Assembly (NCBI GenBank): GCA_031213475.1
Contig: JARUPZ010000012.1
Coordinates: 7,290,878 to 7,354,877 of the forward strand
Direction of reading: 5' to 3'
Source: Nereocystis luetkeana
Lineage: Eukaryota > Sar > Phaeophyceae > Laminariales > Laminariaceae
DNA length: 64,000 bases
Positions 22,936 to 36,064 of the stretch are shown here, piece after piece. The position numbers and the translations under genes are program-made. Within the stretch, counting starts at the first letter, position 1. Every line of letters starts with the position of its first letter. The notes under the pieces are model-generated. The model was not told the DNA's origin, made no database searches, and saw only the letters and a program-made list of their open reading frames with translations.

Positions 22936-23049
22936 TATTACGGAGGCCTAATGGTAATCAGGACCCGTCATAAACTCAAAACCCTGTATATTCCGGTATT
23001 TTTACTCGACACATTTATTTGGTCCTGATTAACATGTCCCCCCGTAATA
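22936..23049 (-). mobile_element. MITE family A, copy 3, diverged
   Basis: The termini are attacggaggcc and the complement of ccccccgtaataat. The core keeps tttttact and atttggtcctgatt but is the most diverged copy seen. Confidence 0.72.
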
Positions 23050-23108
23050 ATTATGATATACAACGAAAGATGGCCACAACATGCGCATACAGTATCAATC
23101 ACACCCGA

Positions 23109-23206
23109 TTAACCCTTTTTAGTACCGCAGCCCCGTCTTGGGGACAAACTATTTGAAATTTGAGTGATTTGCCCCCAAAACGGGACTGCGGTTCTAAAGG
23201 GGTTAA
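23109..23206. mobile_element. MITE family B, copy 1
   Basis: This 98 bp element has inverted ends ttaaccccttt-agtaccgcag and ctgcggttctaaaggggttaa around a short core with facing ggggacaaact and gcccccaaaacggg strings. It is almost entirely a hairpin. No coding capacity. Confidence 0.83.
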
Positions 23207-23518
23207 ATAAGAAAAGGGGGTATTCGTACGAAAACGTGTGCGAAAAACAGCAGAAATAGAAGAGGCACATCCATACATACATGCATGCACAGATGAAACA
23301 AGGGAAACGAAGGGCACACCGTTGCCGTTTGTTTGCTGAATATACGAGCTCGTACTTGCTTGCAGTCCCCCTGTAGTTCAGCTGGTGGTTGGTGTGGTGA
23401 GCCAACAAAAAGAACAGCAACATTATTTCGTGTTTTTCTTTTCATCCCATTTATTTACGATCTTCGCCCTCCATGCCCTCCTCCTTCTCCTCAGTCCCAA
23501 TGCAGATCCGGGGGCCAC

Positions 23519-23645
23519 TGTTACGGGGGACCATATTGAATAGGACCTACGGTAAACACAAAAACTTACCAGGTATATATTTATTTCGCTTTTTTTACTA
23601 TTATTAATAACAACACTTAGTCCTATTTACTATGCCCCCCAGTAC
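23519..23645 (-). mobile_element. MITE family A, copy 4, with two internal insertions
   Basis: A family A element with decayed right end (tatgccccccagtac). The core is interrupted by ccaggta, making TACCAGGTA at 23567-23575, and by ttattaata, making TATTAATA at 23602-23609. Both are absent from clean copies. Confidence 0.8.
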
Positions 23646-24959
23646 GTAGTATCTAGGCTCTTGGCCCCCCTCCCCACTGCTCGCCTCGAAGTATGTATGC
23701 CTACCCACACTAACTATATATAGTAGGCGCTCTCGACAGTTAGTTAGTTGGTGCCATTTGAGATTATTACAAAACGCCGTACGGAGACTTGATATCTCGA
23801 CCCCAATCCTTCCACAGTAGTACGGTATAGGCGCCTTCCGTGGTGAGGCGCCGCCATTGGTTTTGATCACCTGAAAAAGGCTCGAAAAACAGCAGCAGCA
23901 GCGTGTTTCCGGTCCTCCTGCCGGTACAAAATATAAACCCTTCAGCAAAGGCCATTTTGGAAGATGTTTTTTCAATGGCAACGCCTGAAATGTATATTGC
24001 GATGTAACGGATTCGGGATTTCCACCCCAAAGTCGCCCTACCCTAAAAACCTCAGTCCTTGCGCCAGCGTGTGGCGCAGTGTAAAGGGGGGGGGGGGGTG
24101 GATTGTTCTTTATAGGGCCCATCCAAAGAGAAAAAATGAAAGCGAAGATAACAGACAATATTTGCTATTTTCGGGGGAAATGAGGACGGAGTACAAACAA
24201 AGCAGAATACGGGTAAATTAATACCTACCTGGTGTGTACAAAAAAAACGGAAACGAATCAAACGTCGAGGTGGAGCACGAACACTGCTGCACCATCCAGC
24301 TGCGGTAGAAAAGGTGCCAACCCCTGGAAAATAAACAGGAGTGCGCCCATACGGCTCGCCGCCATGCTCTGTCGCTACTACAATGATACCGGTATTCTGA
24401 AGCGCGAGAGCTGCGCTGGATGAAGTATGGATGTTCAGATGGACAGCATCATCGCTCGGTACAACAGACGATTCTTGACTGTACAGCACCATTCAATTCG
24501 ATCATTAGAGTCACTTAAAAATGCGAGCGAAAGCCCTAAACGAGCCCAGCCGGTCTGGCGTCTCCTGGGCCTCATTTTGGCTCTTTGGCCGATCAGAGGG
24601 GACGTGTCTTCCTATCTTTCGCTTTTGTTTTTAGGTTGAAAACGCTCCGTCTGGATAGGATCTGATGGGTGTCTGAGGAATAACTGAGCGAAGAGGATTT
24701 GAAAGCTGACTGTCAACATTAATTTCGCATTGCCTTCTTCCTACTACAACACTTGGCCCTGCCTTCATCCTGTTCGTATCACATATTAAATCATGAGCAA
24801 GTAAGTAGCGTTATTGTCGTAGTCAATACGCATACTCAGCGGTAAAAGGGCATACACTTCGAAGCGCCGGTGCTGACGAATGCCGACATCCTTGCAAGAC
24901 CCTTGTGCACATACATACAGAGGTATACGAGGCTGCGCATGCGCCGGGACAACACACCT

Positions 24960-26350
24960 TTGACGACACCACCAACAACAACACCGCAAAACACGTAAAA
25001 ACAGAAATACGAAAACACACCAAAATACTGCGCGCCGAAGACCACGAAAAAACAACGAAAACTCCACGACACCCACGAGACCCACGACAAAGCCTAAAGT
25101 AGCCCCGAACAAACCCCGAGCACCCACTGAAAATCAGCCAAAGTGCAGGACAATCAATCGAAGCCCATGGAAAACAAACCTAAATCCACCGAACCATGAG
25201 AATCCTTTGACAAACACGAACTACTACTCGTACGACGAATTAAACACGAAAAGCAAAACAAAAATATCCCAAAGCCTCAAAACATATTCGAAAACCCACA
25301 GAGCACGATACGAAAATCCAACGAAAATCTTGAAAAAAAAACACCACGACAACCCACGAAAACCGCGAACTACCGCACTAACATTTCGTCGTCGCTTTAA
25401 CTCGTACCACGTACGTACGTACCTGGTATTTAGTTTTCAAATTATGAGGCCGCTCTGCTGCGATCAGCTGGACACTCTCACACAGGGCTACTACCCCCGC
25501 TTTGGGTCGATGGCAATCAGCGCGGCATTCCGTCGCTACAAACAAACAAACCCGAAACCGATGTCGTTGTCGACGGATTTCGCGCACAAGGATGGACGGG
25601 TGGGATGGTCTGTCTTTCCTTACCGGGACCAACTTTCTCGTGCTGCGCTAGACCGCCGAGGATTCAAGTGATATTGGCTTTCTTCTTGTGTACTTTCCAG
25701 GAGGCTTTCTTCCCCTCCGGGTTGCTCTTCGTGCATCCCCGTTTGGGGTCGAGATTACCGCAGTGGCATTTATTTGTCGTCGCTTTCATTCGTATGCAGT
25801 TTGGAATTAATGAGGCCTCTCTGCTACGGCATGATGTCATACCCATGCACAACGCATATTTGCCTTTCCCCCGTACCGTAGGTAATCAGTGTATCAACCT
25901 CTTTACCGCGGATTTCTTGTTGACCTTATGGCACCCAAACTTTTATGTACTGCCTGTAGTGGATTCGGCTTCGGTTGTCCCGTGGGAGCGCTGTGTACGA
26001 GCGTGCGCACTGCCCGGACAGAGGCAAGACGCCCGCTTCTATGAACGCTACTTCGATAGAACGTTTCACCCTCGCCGTGTCTTCGGACGCTGTTACCCCT
26101 GCGTATTTGCGCGCGACGGTTACGGGTTTCCACTGCACGTGACCTTCGAAATATATATCTACGAGCACCCATGATAACCCCGAAATAAACCTCGAACGCC
26201 CACGACAACCCACGACATTCCAGCTAACACCAACATCCACGAAAACCCGAACGCAAACTACGGAATATCACGAAGTATCCAGGGAAACCGAACGAAACCA
26301 CCCCCAAAAACACAAGCACAAAGTTACCCACAAAAGAGTCGAGCAAAGAA
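24960..26350. repeat. A/C-rich degenerate repeat block flanking a duplicated segment
   Basis: The left (24960-25380) and right (26170-26350) flanks use the same vocabulary (cacgaaaac, cccacgacaac, acgaaaaccc). The middle contains two diverged copies of one segment. A 189-codon plus frame (25605-26174) spans the second copy, with no known domain. Confidence 0.45.
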
Positions 26351-28970
26351 AGCACATTGAAGTACAAAAGGGCAACCAAAGCTTTAAGGCCCTCCCGGGG
26401 GCATTTTTCAGGCATGCGATATATATCCAGATTCGCGTGCTCCCCTACATAAGAACCAATGAATGGATTTTTCTTGAGATGTTTGGTCCCACAACCAAAG
26501 AAAGGATCAAATTGGCAGGGTCCCCACCATGCCAATCGGATGTAAAGGCCGGCAAGACATCTGTGGGCATGGCACCATGGCATGCATACGACGACATGAT
26601 CCCTCAGTGTCATCGCCACTACTAAGGCTTCCGTGATTGTTTATACACTGTGTGACGAAAACTCGCAACTCGTGGTAATAATGTAGTTGCGCGCAATCGT
26701 GTTCTCTCGGGCCCGACGTGGGGCTCGTGACCTGCTCGGAGTCGCAAGCATGTTCCCCGTTAGATTGCCGCTGAAGCGGGTCGTTTACGTTGTTGGATAG
26801 TTTTTATCCTAGCTGATGAAACAAAGCAGTTTTGCTCTCCGGGAGTTTGAAGAGTTTCTGTGTGAGCGGAGGTTCGCGCGCTCACCGTATGGGCCTCGTT
26901 TCCCTTTCTGACCAGAGCGTCGCAGCATCACAAGGAGGTGCGGAGCTACAGCAGCCTGTGTAACATTTACATGCTGGGTTTCATCTGCCTAGCCATGCGA
27001 GAGACGAACAAGGCGGTCGCGCCAGCTGTGTTCCGTGGAGTTGAGGCAGTGATGTTGTCGATAACAGTGATTACTTCAGTCATCCCAGGCTCGCGTTCGC
27101 CTTCCTCGGCCAGCATCTTGGATGTTGTTGGCTCCTTTCGCGTGCATCTTCTAGTCTGCCTGTATTGCTATCACCAGGTGAGTTCCCACTCGAGTTCGAC
27201 GTGTGAACGTCGTTGCGGTCATTTATTTCTAGTCGTGGAGCTAGATATATTTCCGTTCCTGTGGTCCCTCCTTCCGTGGCCTCGACCGTTGTTTCCACGA
27301 AATCTTCGACGTCCCTCGTGAACGGTCGTATTCAGCGTTCGCTCCTGACTGCCTGCGTCGTTTTGGCCTCGTCCCGCACTTTCATCTGTAGCGGGAACCT
27401 CTCCACGAATCTACAGGGTGTGCTTGGAATATTTCATGACCAGCTTTATCCTCGAATTTCGAGGGACTGCCTTCAAGCTTCCTGAAGCGCAGTACAGCCT
27501 TCTGCGATTGATTCCTGATTCTCCTCCGAAGAACGGGCGAGTCTTGCGAGCGAGAGCTACAACAGTGCGGCATCATCCATCGTTTCTAGCTCAGCACAGA
27601 CGCGGTGCGATTCCTGGATTTTCCTCCTCGCAGGGGCATATTTGTCAACCGCAGTCACGTAAAAATTGGCTAGCTGATCGGGCAACCCAAGTACGGAAGG
27701 AAATGCTGTTTTTGGTGGGAATGTTTCTCACGTTGTGTACATAATGTGCACGTATTTCAAACGAACTGAATCATGATGGAAGCTTTCTCTGCTGTGACAC
27801 CTGAAAGTCATAAAAAGCAACCGTATTTTTTGTTGGCTGAAAATAAAAATGTGTTGAGCTTGTATATATATACCTCCGTTCCCCTCGCTGCCTCGGCAAG
27901 GAATGCTGCGAGGCATGCCCTATCAGGCTTATAGCGAGTGGGGTAGGTCTTTCTGGCGGGTGTAAGGCCGGACTCACCCTCAAGGAGTGATACCTTCTTG
28001 CTGCTGCCTGTGGCCGCGAGGCTCAGGCGGCAGTAGAGTTGGGTCGTACGTGGTGCGTCAGGCACGGAGACCTACGATTCGCGCGTCTTTTTTAGGCAGC
28101 TGCGGCAGAGCAGCAATGCTCAATCGGGGTGTCCGTACGCGGAGGCAGGCGCCACCACAGGCCACACTACGGCACAGTCTATTGCGCCGGTAGGAGGCTG
28201 GATTCGACGACGAGGGAGGAGGGAGACTGAGCGTCGACGTGCGGGGAAGAGACGGATTGACCTCCCCCTGCGCGAGAATTTTTATTTTTCAGATCAGAAC
28301 CGCAAGTGCGAGGAGCATTTTGTTTTTCAAGATGACGGAGAAAGGAAATCGACTGGAAGGGAATGGCAACGAGTGCACGCGCAAAGGAGCGGGTGGATTG
28401 GGCCAAGGCGATGAGGCGGCCATGAAGAGCGGCAGGAAGACGGTGCACGGAGACCCATGATCTGCGCGCACACCATCATCACGAGAGAAGCGGTCATAGT
28501 TTGTTTTTTCCTGGTATTGTTTTTCACGAGGCAGAATAGTATCTACCGGTACTTGTTATTAACGTCGTCACTGGTCTTTGTAGTTTAACGAGTTGTATAC
28601 CCTTCATGGGGAATAACCTACGCAATTATCAGGGACGTGGTATCATAACTGTGCTGCACCTTTTTGTGTCAGACAATCCAGGAAGAGATAGCGATCGTTG
28701 ATATTCGTGTGGTAGTAAGGTTCGATTGCTCCTTTTTTCACTGCATATCCGCGAGTCTTCACTCTGACAGCACTCCAGATAGCAGGCAGGTGTGTTCTTC
28801 TTTCGTTTTCACGACTACCGTGCGTTTCGTACGGTGCAGGCAGCACTTCAGACAGCATCCGCTGTAGTCAGCAGCCACGAGTTGGTTAGTCGTGGGAACG
28901 GGGGTACTCTATGTTATAGTTGAGAGGATATACCCGTGGCCATGTTAGTTCAGTTTGCACATTGGTTTTA

Positions 28971-29121
28971 GCTCGTGTGCGCTTTCTTCGTCTCGTGCAT
29001 TTTGAGGCAGCCGAATTTTCGATTTTTTTTTCGTTTTTCGGATCTTCCTAGGGCTCCAGCACCTTTTGTGTGACCACGGACTCCTTCGTCAGAGAGTTGA
29101 TGTGAGAACAACAACAACAAC
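28971..29121 (+). repeat. 150 bp dispersed repeat, copy 1
   Basis: It is nearly identical to the reverse complement of 54061-54213, including tgaggcagccgaattttcg, a T-tract, gatcttcctag, gactccttcgtcagagagtt and a (CAA)n end. Confidence 0.85.
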
Positions 29122-30801
29122 ATATATATATGTCCAATACCTGTACCAGGTATCTATTATCGAAGCCGGGCTTTCGTGGTCCCGGCTACCGGGACACGGC
29201 CCCTCGAAGGAGGATATCATATCCAAAGAATCCCCAACGAAATGACGTCAGTACATCGTTTCCTGAAAGCATTCGAAGAAGTGACCTAGGTGAAGGTGCC
29301 GTATCTCCGACATACATGAGGCTTGTGGTCGATATTTGGGGGAAGAGGCAAGTGCACAAGACATAGGCTGGCTTTTGCAATACCATCTGTGAAGCTCACC
29401 TGAGCCTTCTTGCGTCACACTTGCGCGTACTATGTAAGAAGCGCTTCAGACGAAAGAAACACATGTATGTATGTCAATGGCACTACGCGCGTGACACCGA
29501 TCCCCCCAAAAATGATAGCTAGGTACGCACGCATGCGGCACTCCGCGCGCATAATTGCGTAGATCGATGCAGATCCCAGAAATATACCAATAATATGACA
29601 CACATTACATCGGGCAATCGGGAGGGCTGCGAGTCCGCAGCATTTCTCAAGTAAGTGGCAACTAGTCGCTAGTCGTCTTCGTGCTGCCGGCTTGCTGAAT
29701 GAAGACAACCAAAAATGTCTTCCACGGCCGAGGGGGGGTGTGGAACATGCCGTATTTGGCTTCATTTTCCACACGAAACGCGCAATACATATACTTCGTA
29801 TACATATGGCCTAGATGAACGTACCGTAAGTTTCAATTGAAAAACGTCTTCGCCAGCGCTCACAAGAAAAGTAAAAACACGGCCAAATAAATACAAAAAA
29901 AATGTACTTGAACTGTGGTTCTCTTCGACCGACTAGGGGGCTGTGACAGCCCTTGGTCCAGTCGCAATAAACGCGTTCTACGATAGAAGTAGCACATTTC
30001 CGCTGATATATTTCCGAGGGACGGGGCTCCTTAACCCAAAATCGTCGGAATGGCAATCTTGTTTCGAAACATGACGCTTACGTATACTCGGGCTATGGGA
30101 TTATTCAGCGGGATGCAGTTGGATATTATAGCTGAAGTCTGGGGTCCGGGTGAGGTATGGAGCTCCTCAAGTGAAGAGCCTCAGAAATTTGAGGGTGAAC
30201 CTCTATCGTAGAACGCCTCGATTTAGGATGCACGAGCCAAACAGCAAACGCATCACCCAGATGAGTACAATCTTTAACAACTAAGGCCACGGAGGGACCC
30301 TGAGGTATCGTTTGTCGAGTAGGCGTGCGTAGGCTTCAGAAAACGAAATGGAAGGAGCAATAATCTAGGGGCGTTTACGTATTATTTATCCATTTTCCCC
30401 CTCTTTCGGGCCCGATGAGTTACTACCTCTCACCGAAACATAGTTTCCCCATCCGTACTTTTTTTTCGGATGCGTCAGCTTCGCCGTTCAACTTGTTCGC
30501 CTGGAGAGCAGCAAGCAAGTGTTTCGCGCAAGCCGTTTTTTCATCGGCGACGTACGGTACTTTGAAATGAAAATATTTAACGAAGTTGCTATTATACCTG
30601 GTGTTTTTTTGTGCCTCTGGCTCGCACTTCGAGTTCACCAAGGCACTTCGTCACTCGTTTCTGGTAGCATACGCTGTGACTACTGTCGGGGCACACCCGA
30701 AACCCCCGTACACCCCATCAGGAGCGTGCCTCAAGTTGGCGTGCTGTGGTGTGCTTGTGAGGAGATGTAGTTGTCCGCAAGAGTGAATGAAGTGCAAACG
30801 T

Positions 30802-30911
30802 TTATTACGGGGGACCATAGTAAATAGGACCACATATCGTTAGTAACATTAGTAAAATATATAGGTTTTTGTGTATACCGTAGGTCCTATTTACTATGGT
30901 CCCCCGTAATA
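30802..30911 (+). mobile_element. MITE family A, copy 5
   Basis: A clean copy of 110 bp with well matched ends. It lies 51 bp from copy 6 in the same orientation. Confidence 0.88.
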
Positions 30912-30962
30912 GTTGATTGAAGGTTGTTTTTTGTGCCACTTTCTTTGTGTACCCCTTACTCA

Positions 30963-31074
30963 CCTATTACGGGGGAACATAGTTAATAGGACCAAATATT
31001 GTTAGTAAAAATGGTGAAATATATAGGTTTTTATGTACACCACAGGTCCTATTAACTATGGTCCCCCGTAATAG
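30963..31074 (+). mobile_element. MITE family A, copy 6
   Basis: A clean copy, in direct orientation to copy 5. The left end reads gggggaacat instead of gggggaccat, a variant shared with the copy at 41103. Confidence 0.88.
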
Positions 31075-31149
31075 TGTAGTCCTGAAAAATGAGGTGTTGA
31101 CCTCTGTCGAGAACGCTCGGACTGCTATTCTTCTGCAGATAATCACAAG

Positions 31150-32910
31150 ATTGATGCTGAGCCCATAGCTCCGTGGAAACTAATGGGACTCAACTGTTTG
31201 TTGCCATAGAGATTGTTGTAACTTCTCCTAAACCCATGAAAGGTGTGTGGAAGTCGTGGACGCTGGTACTACTAGCCTGACGTACCGTGGGATTACATGT
31301 GAATCCCATGGAATCCCGTGGCAAGATCTCATGGGGTTGGTTCGTATGATGCCTCATGCCTACAGCAGTGCACATGGAACTCTGTAGGAATCTATGGCAC
31401 TGCATATGGGACCCCATCGGAACTGCCACGGGTGCCTTGGGGTTCCTCTGGGAAACTATGGGAATGTTCCTTGAGGTTCGTGGATCCCCAAGTTTCCCAA
31501 ATTCCCACGGGTTGGCAATCTACCATGAGGTTCGATGGCGTCGTGTAAGCTTCCAAGAGCAATATCTCATGGCTCCGAATCGAGTCCCATCGGAAGCCAC
31601 GGCTTCCCGTGGATCCCTATTGGACTCTATGGTGATCCCCGCGCGAATTATGATGGGGTTCTGTGGGGTCCCATGGGGAGTAACGGTTTCTTCCCACCAC
31701 GAATTCATGGGTCCTCATGACCCCCCACGAACTCCCATGGCTTGACACTACTTGCTGTGGCTTCTTGTGGCTTTTCGTGGCTTCCCATGGCTTTACTTGA
31801 TATACCGTGGCTTGTGGTGGCTTGTCCTGACCTCCCACGCGTTTTCGATGGAATTGGTACGGCTTCATCATCGTAACCCATGCTCTGCATTGGCTCCACA
31901 TTACTTTCCATGGCGTTTCGCGTGGCTGCCCATAGCAACTCATTGCTTCCCATGGCAATGCCCATGGCTGCACATGACAACAGGCGGATTCTGACGGCCA
32001 TTACCATGGCTTCACATGGCAACCCGTGGAAGATAGTGGCAGCCAACGGAAACCATGGCGATTCCCGGGGTCATCGTCACGGCATCCCATGGCAATTCCC
32101 ATGGTCACCCGATGACAACCCATGCAGATTACGCAAGGCAGCCCGCGGCAACCCACAATAGACTCCGGGATTTCCATGCAACGACATGGGGATTTCCCTC
32201 GGGTAGCTTATCATGGTAGCAAAGACAACCCATCGCTTTCCCTTGAAATTCCGGTGGCTTCCCCATGTCAACCCTTGGCTTCCCACATCCCACGGCGTCC
32301 CCTGGGTATCGTCACGGCAACCCATAGCAACCTCCGTCGATCCATGGCAATATTGTAGCCCATGGCCAGTCCCGCGGTTTCCGAGGGCAAGCTATGCCAA
32401 GTCCCATGGCAAACCAAGGTAACGACTGCCAATCAATGCCCACGGCAACCTGGTTGAGTCCATGACAATCCAGGGCACTCCATGAGTTAGCTCATGGCGC
32501 ATGGGTTAACTCATGGTAGCCCATGGAAACTGCGATGAGAAATTCAAAAGCGCCCCATATGAATATCCATGGGATTGGATGGGTAGCCACGGGGGAACCC
32601 GTTGGTGGTCTGCCTAACTAAAGGAAACTCCGATGGAGATTCCCATGGCTGACGAGCATAGCAACCCATGGGTATTCTCATGGCATCCCATGGTAATCCA
32701 GTGCTTCCCGTAGTACCTTACATGGGTTGTCATGGGAACGCGTGGTAATCGCCATGGGAATGCACGGGAGTTAACATAGGAAGGCGCCTGAAAAGGGCAC
32801 TGGAAAGCATTCGGTTGCCTTGGGAGTTCATCGGACGTCCTAGCAACCCATGGCGCCCCCGGTGGCTTGGTAGGTGGTCCGTGTGCCTATCGAAATCAAT
32901 TTCGTGGGTT
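31150..32910. repeat. CCATGG-rich degenerate repeat block
   Basis: Over about 1.75 kb the words CCCATGGC, CCATGG, ccgtggc and catggcaac recur on both strands. I counted about 20 exact CCATGG palindromes, against less than one expected by chance. There is no constant period. All frames carry stops, and the short frames here are shadows. It looks like a decayed minisatellite with a unit of about 10-12 bp. Confidence 0.75.
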
Positions 32911-33875
32911 CACGTCTCACCAAGTGCATGCTCGTAGGGACCGTTTCTTGCATAATAAAATGATCAGCGGAAAGCGCGAGAGCGTGAGTTAGTCGCATTC
33001 GATGAAAATCGACGAGCAGTGGGACTGCTGAACCCTATGCGCGACAAAAAATTAAAGGCACGTACCGGGGGGGAGAAGGGACGACACCTGTGACCACGGC
33101 TTGCCCAGAAGATCGCTGAGGGTAAAACCTCCTACGAGTTAGGCTGGAAAGTAAAAGTGATTCGTATTTCCATCTAAACCGTACCCATATAAAAAGGCAC
33201 CCTTCAAGTAACTACCGATACTTTCTATCGCATGAGTGTGTATGATGAGTGCTTCTATAGACAACAACAGTGGTCCTATAGACAACTTGCAAACGAAGAA
33301 CCCTGAATAATGCCTCATAAATTGACTCTGGCGACGTCGAGTCGGGTAGGACAGCCGTTGGTTAAGGTACCGGGCAATACGGATCTACAGTAGGAACCCA
33401 ACGGACCCACACGAGGTGCTTGAGTAGTTGCTTGGGTTTTTGCGCTCCTTGATTATTCATAGTTGTCTGTCTGGCACGGATGTCTTCTGCCAAAAAAGTG
33501 GGATAACTCTTCATCGACGAAGGTCATAACGCGTTCCACGAAGGAACGCTTACTGCAAAATCGTAACGCCGTCACAGGGGAGAAGGGAGGCCACAAGGAA
33601 GTCAAAACACTAGCCCACCCCGAAGAGCCGTCTATGCACACACAGCAAAGCGGGAGGGACTAAAATTCATCCGGAGAATTCGGAAAATGGATCGATGAGG
33701 GGGCTCCTCACAACCCAACCCCACCCCCCTAGCTTGCAAGGGAAAGGTGTCACAAGCGTGTAAGACTGCCGAAATTATGAGCATACTCTCTGGGTTCCCG
33801 AACACTGTTATAAACTTTGGATGCCGCACGAACGTACGGCCCCATACGAACACCAAATGTGTGTTGTTAAGACGA

Positions 33876-34500
33876 GGGGGGGGGGGGGTCATGCCCTCGT
33901 GCACGGCCGTAGTACTATGGCCATAGGCCTGCGGTGTCTGGAGATTATCCTGGCATACCCATGGGCTCACTACTGATGCGCAGGCATGCAAGTGTTTCCG
34001 TGAACCGCAACATGAAACGCCACTGGGAACATTAACGTCTACGGCACATATATGATCACCCCCCGGTTCTGTCTTTGTCCTTGAATATGGTCCATCGACC
34101 TAGCCGGGTGCTACTACGGCGTGAATTATGATATCTTCGAGGTGAAGCAAACCATCCACAGCTCTACATCCATACCCGTAGACTCAGCAGGAGCCCGAGG
34201 CCAGCATCGCTGTAGCACCCGGCTAGGTGGAAGGACCCAGACCAACACAAACAGATTAAGAGAGGGTGATAAGATATGCGCTACAGTCGGAGGCGTTCCC
34301 TGGAACGGTTATATGTTACGGTTCCGGCAACAATATGCATGCCTACGCATCAATAGCAAACCCGTGGGCATGCCAGGATAGCCCCCAGACACCACAGAAA
34401 TTCGCATAAGTACCATACTGGGACGGGACATGTCCAGTTATCACTGACCAGGCAGTCATTGCTTGCTATGAGCAAGCGAGAAGCGCCATGAGGTGCTCGA
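33876..34500 (+). mobile_element. Family C copy split by a nested element
   Basis: The left part (33876-33928) has the G-tract head and cggccgtagtactatgg. The right part (34398-34500) resumes at ttcgcat and runs through gggacggg, tcactgaccaggcagtc and gcgagaagcgccatgaggtg. In intact copies at 41933 and 50407 these parts are contiguous. Confidence 0.72.
33929..34397. mobile_element. 469 bp element with ~40 bp terminal inverted repeats, nested in family C
   Basis: The left end ctgcggtgtctgg-tatcctggcat-cccatggg matches the reverse complement of the right end (34358-34397) with few mismatches. A second, inner inverted pair (cctagccgggtgctac at about 34098, its complement at about 34211) makes a hairpin. 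It has no transposase, so it would be non-autonomous. I see no clear target duplication. Confidence 0.7.
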
Positions 34501-34506
34501 CGAGTC

Positions 34507-34600
34507 AACACCTTTCGAACCGCAATCCTGTCTTGGGGACAAACTACTCGAAAATTCAGTAGTTTGTCCCCAAAACGAGACTGCGGTTCTAAAAGGGGAT
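34507..34600. mobile_element. MITE family B, copy 2
   Basis: Ends cctttcgaaccgcaatcctg and ctgcggttctaaaaggg, with facing ggggacaaactact and agtttgtccccaaaacg. It lies directly beside the family C fragment. Confidence 0.78.
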
Positions 34601-35346
34601 GCCTCATTTAATTCAGCACTCACTGCAAATAGTCGCTCAACGCGTACGATTATACTACAGTAGGCCAAAGGTCGGATACTGGAACACGTTAGTGGTATTT
34701 GCTCGATCGCGAGATTGGACCCTATACGTATTATAAGTAAATAAATGCCACACAATGAGTGTCTATAGCCTGTCTGTCTTGATGGTGACGTCGCTACTTT
34801 GAAGTCAAAGGGCTCCGCGTGTATCACGGTCTACACGGTTAATTGCAATATTTACACGTGACCGATTAAGACCAACCCGGCTTCCACAGAGGTGTATGAA
34901 CCTGCGCTTTATCATGGGGATCTTGTTTCGTCGCAAGCAGTCTCGAGTTAGCTGCGGCGGCCGTACTGTAACCCAAGTTTGAAGCTCCCTGCCTCCCGAT
35001 GTAAATAAAGCCTTGTCGCTGAGTGAGCCCCCCCCCCCAAACAAATTGCTCCGGCCCTCGCCTCACATTCTAAACGCGCGTCGGATTCGGCGCCGCCTAT
35101 ACGTTTGAAATTGCGTTGCCGAAAGTTACAGAACAGGTATCGTAATTGTGCTTTTCTACACACGCTATCGTGTCTTGTTTTTTGTTTTTTTGTCCTCCGG
35201 CGAACTAGTAAAAAAAAGCTTAAAAGCTCACCACACTTCCACGTCCAAAATCCGTGTCGTGTGTCACATATCCCGCGTGGTATCCTTGTCAACCTTCGCA
35301 GCAGTCCTCAAGAGTCCTCCACAAACACGCATCGTTTCTAGAAACA

Positions 35347-35456
35347 CTATTACGGGGGACCATAGGTAATAGGACCAAATATTGATGGTAGAAAATGTTG
35401 AATATATAGGTTTTTATGTATACCACAGGTCCTATTAACTATGGTCCCCAGTAATA
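35347..35456 (+). mobile_element. MITE family A, copy 7
   Basis: A near-consensus copy. One change is visible in each terminal repeat (cataggtaat; cccagtaat). Confidence 0.87.
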
Positions 35457-36064
35457 TCTTAATAGAAGCATATAAAAAATGTCTTCGACAACGAGAATCT
35501 AACACATGGCCCATGATCAACCGTCACAGAAATGACCAGAATATCACTCCAAGACCCACATAACGATCGGATACATCCATACTTCGAAGTATTATCCTAC
35601 TGGCAGCCAAGTACACCACCAGTACCGGTATGCACCGCAAATGTCAAACGCAGGGGTAAAAAACGCAAACATTTGGACCGAAGCACAACGTGACCGCGGA
35701 CGTTGTTAAAGGTTTAGCAAAACCCCGGGACATGCGGCAAACGACAAACATAATTAGCTCTCTTGTTTTGATCCAGCGGTCGTAGATTCTCCCCGCCAGC
35801 ACCTCTCGTTGAACGTGCCGTTGCGTCAAACAAGCACGGCATGCGTCACAATAGATGGGGCCACAAAAGGGTGCATGCCGAGTTGAGGCGAGTACGATTG
35901 TACGGAACCCATGAAAGAGTCATACCGGTGGGCCGTATCAACTTGCAGGTGGGAGGGGGGCGGTAAGAGGAAAAAGGCAAGGGCCGGGCGACAGCGTTTT
36001 CGTTTGTAACTGGCCGTGAACATGAACCCTTTTGTTACTGCAAAAGTTAATCCCACATGACAGC

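Larger units (their letters stand above)
23646..30801. other. Intergenic, decayed repetitive DNA, no gene recognised
   Basis: A 184-codon minus frame (23604-24158) begins inside a MITE and looks accidental. 24960-25380 and 26170-26350 are A/C-rich with degenerate acgacaaccc/cgaaaacc words. Between them, two diverged copies of a segment (around 25385-25520 and 25735-25840) share gtcgtcgcttt and atgaggcc-ctctgct. 27000-27750 and 27870-28480 have broken open frames on both strands that I could not assign. Confidence 0.45.

Noticed and set aside
23604..24158. 184-codon minus frame
   Set aside because: Its end lies inside a MITE A copy and an alternative overlapping frame looks equally coding-like. 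I see no motif.
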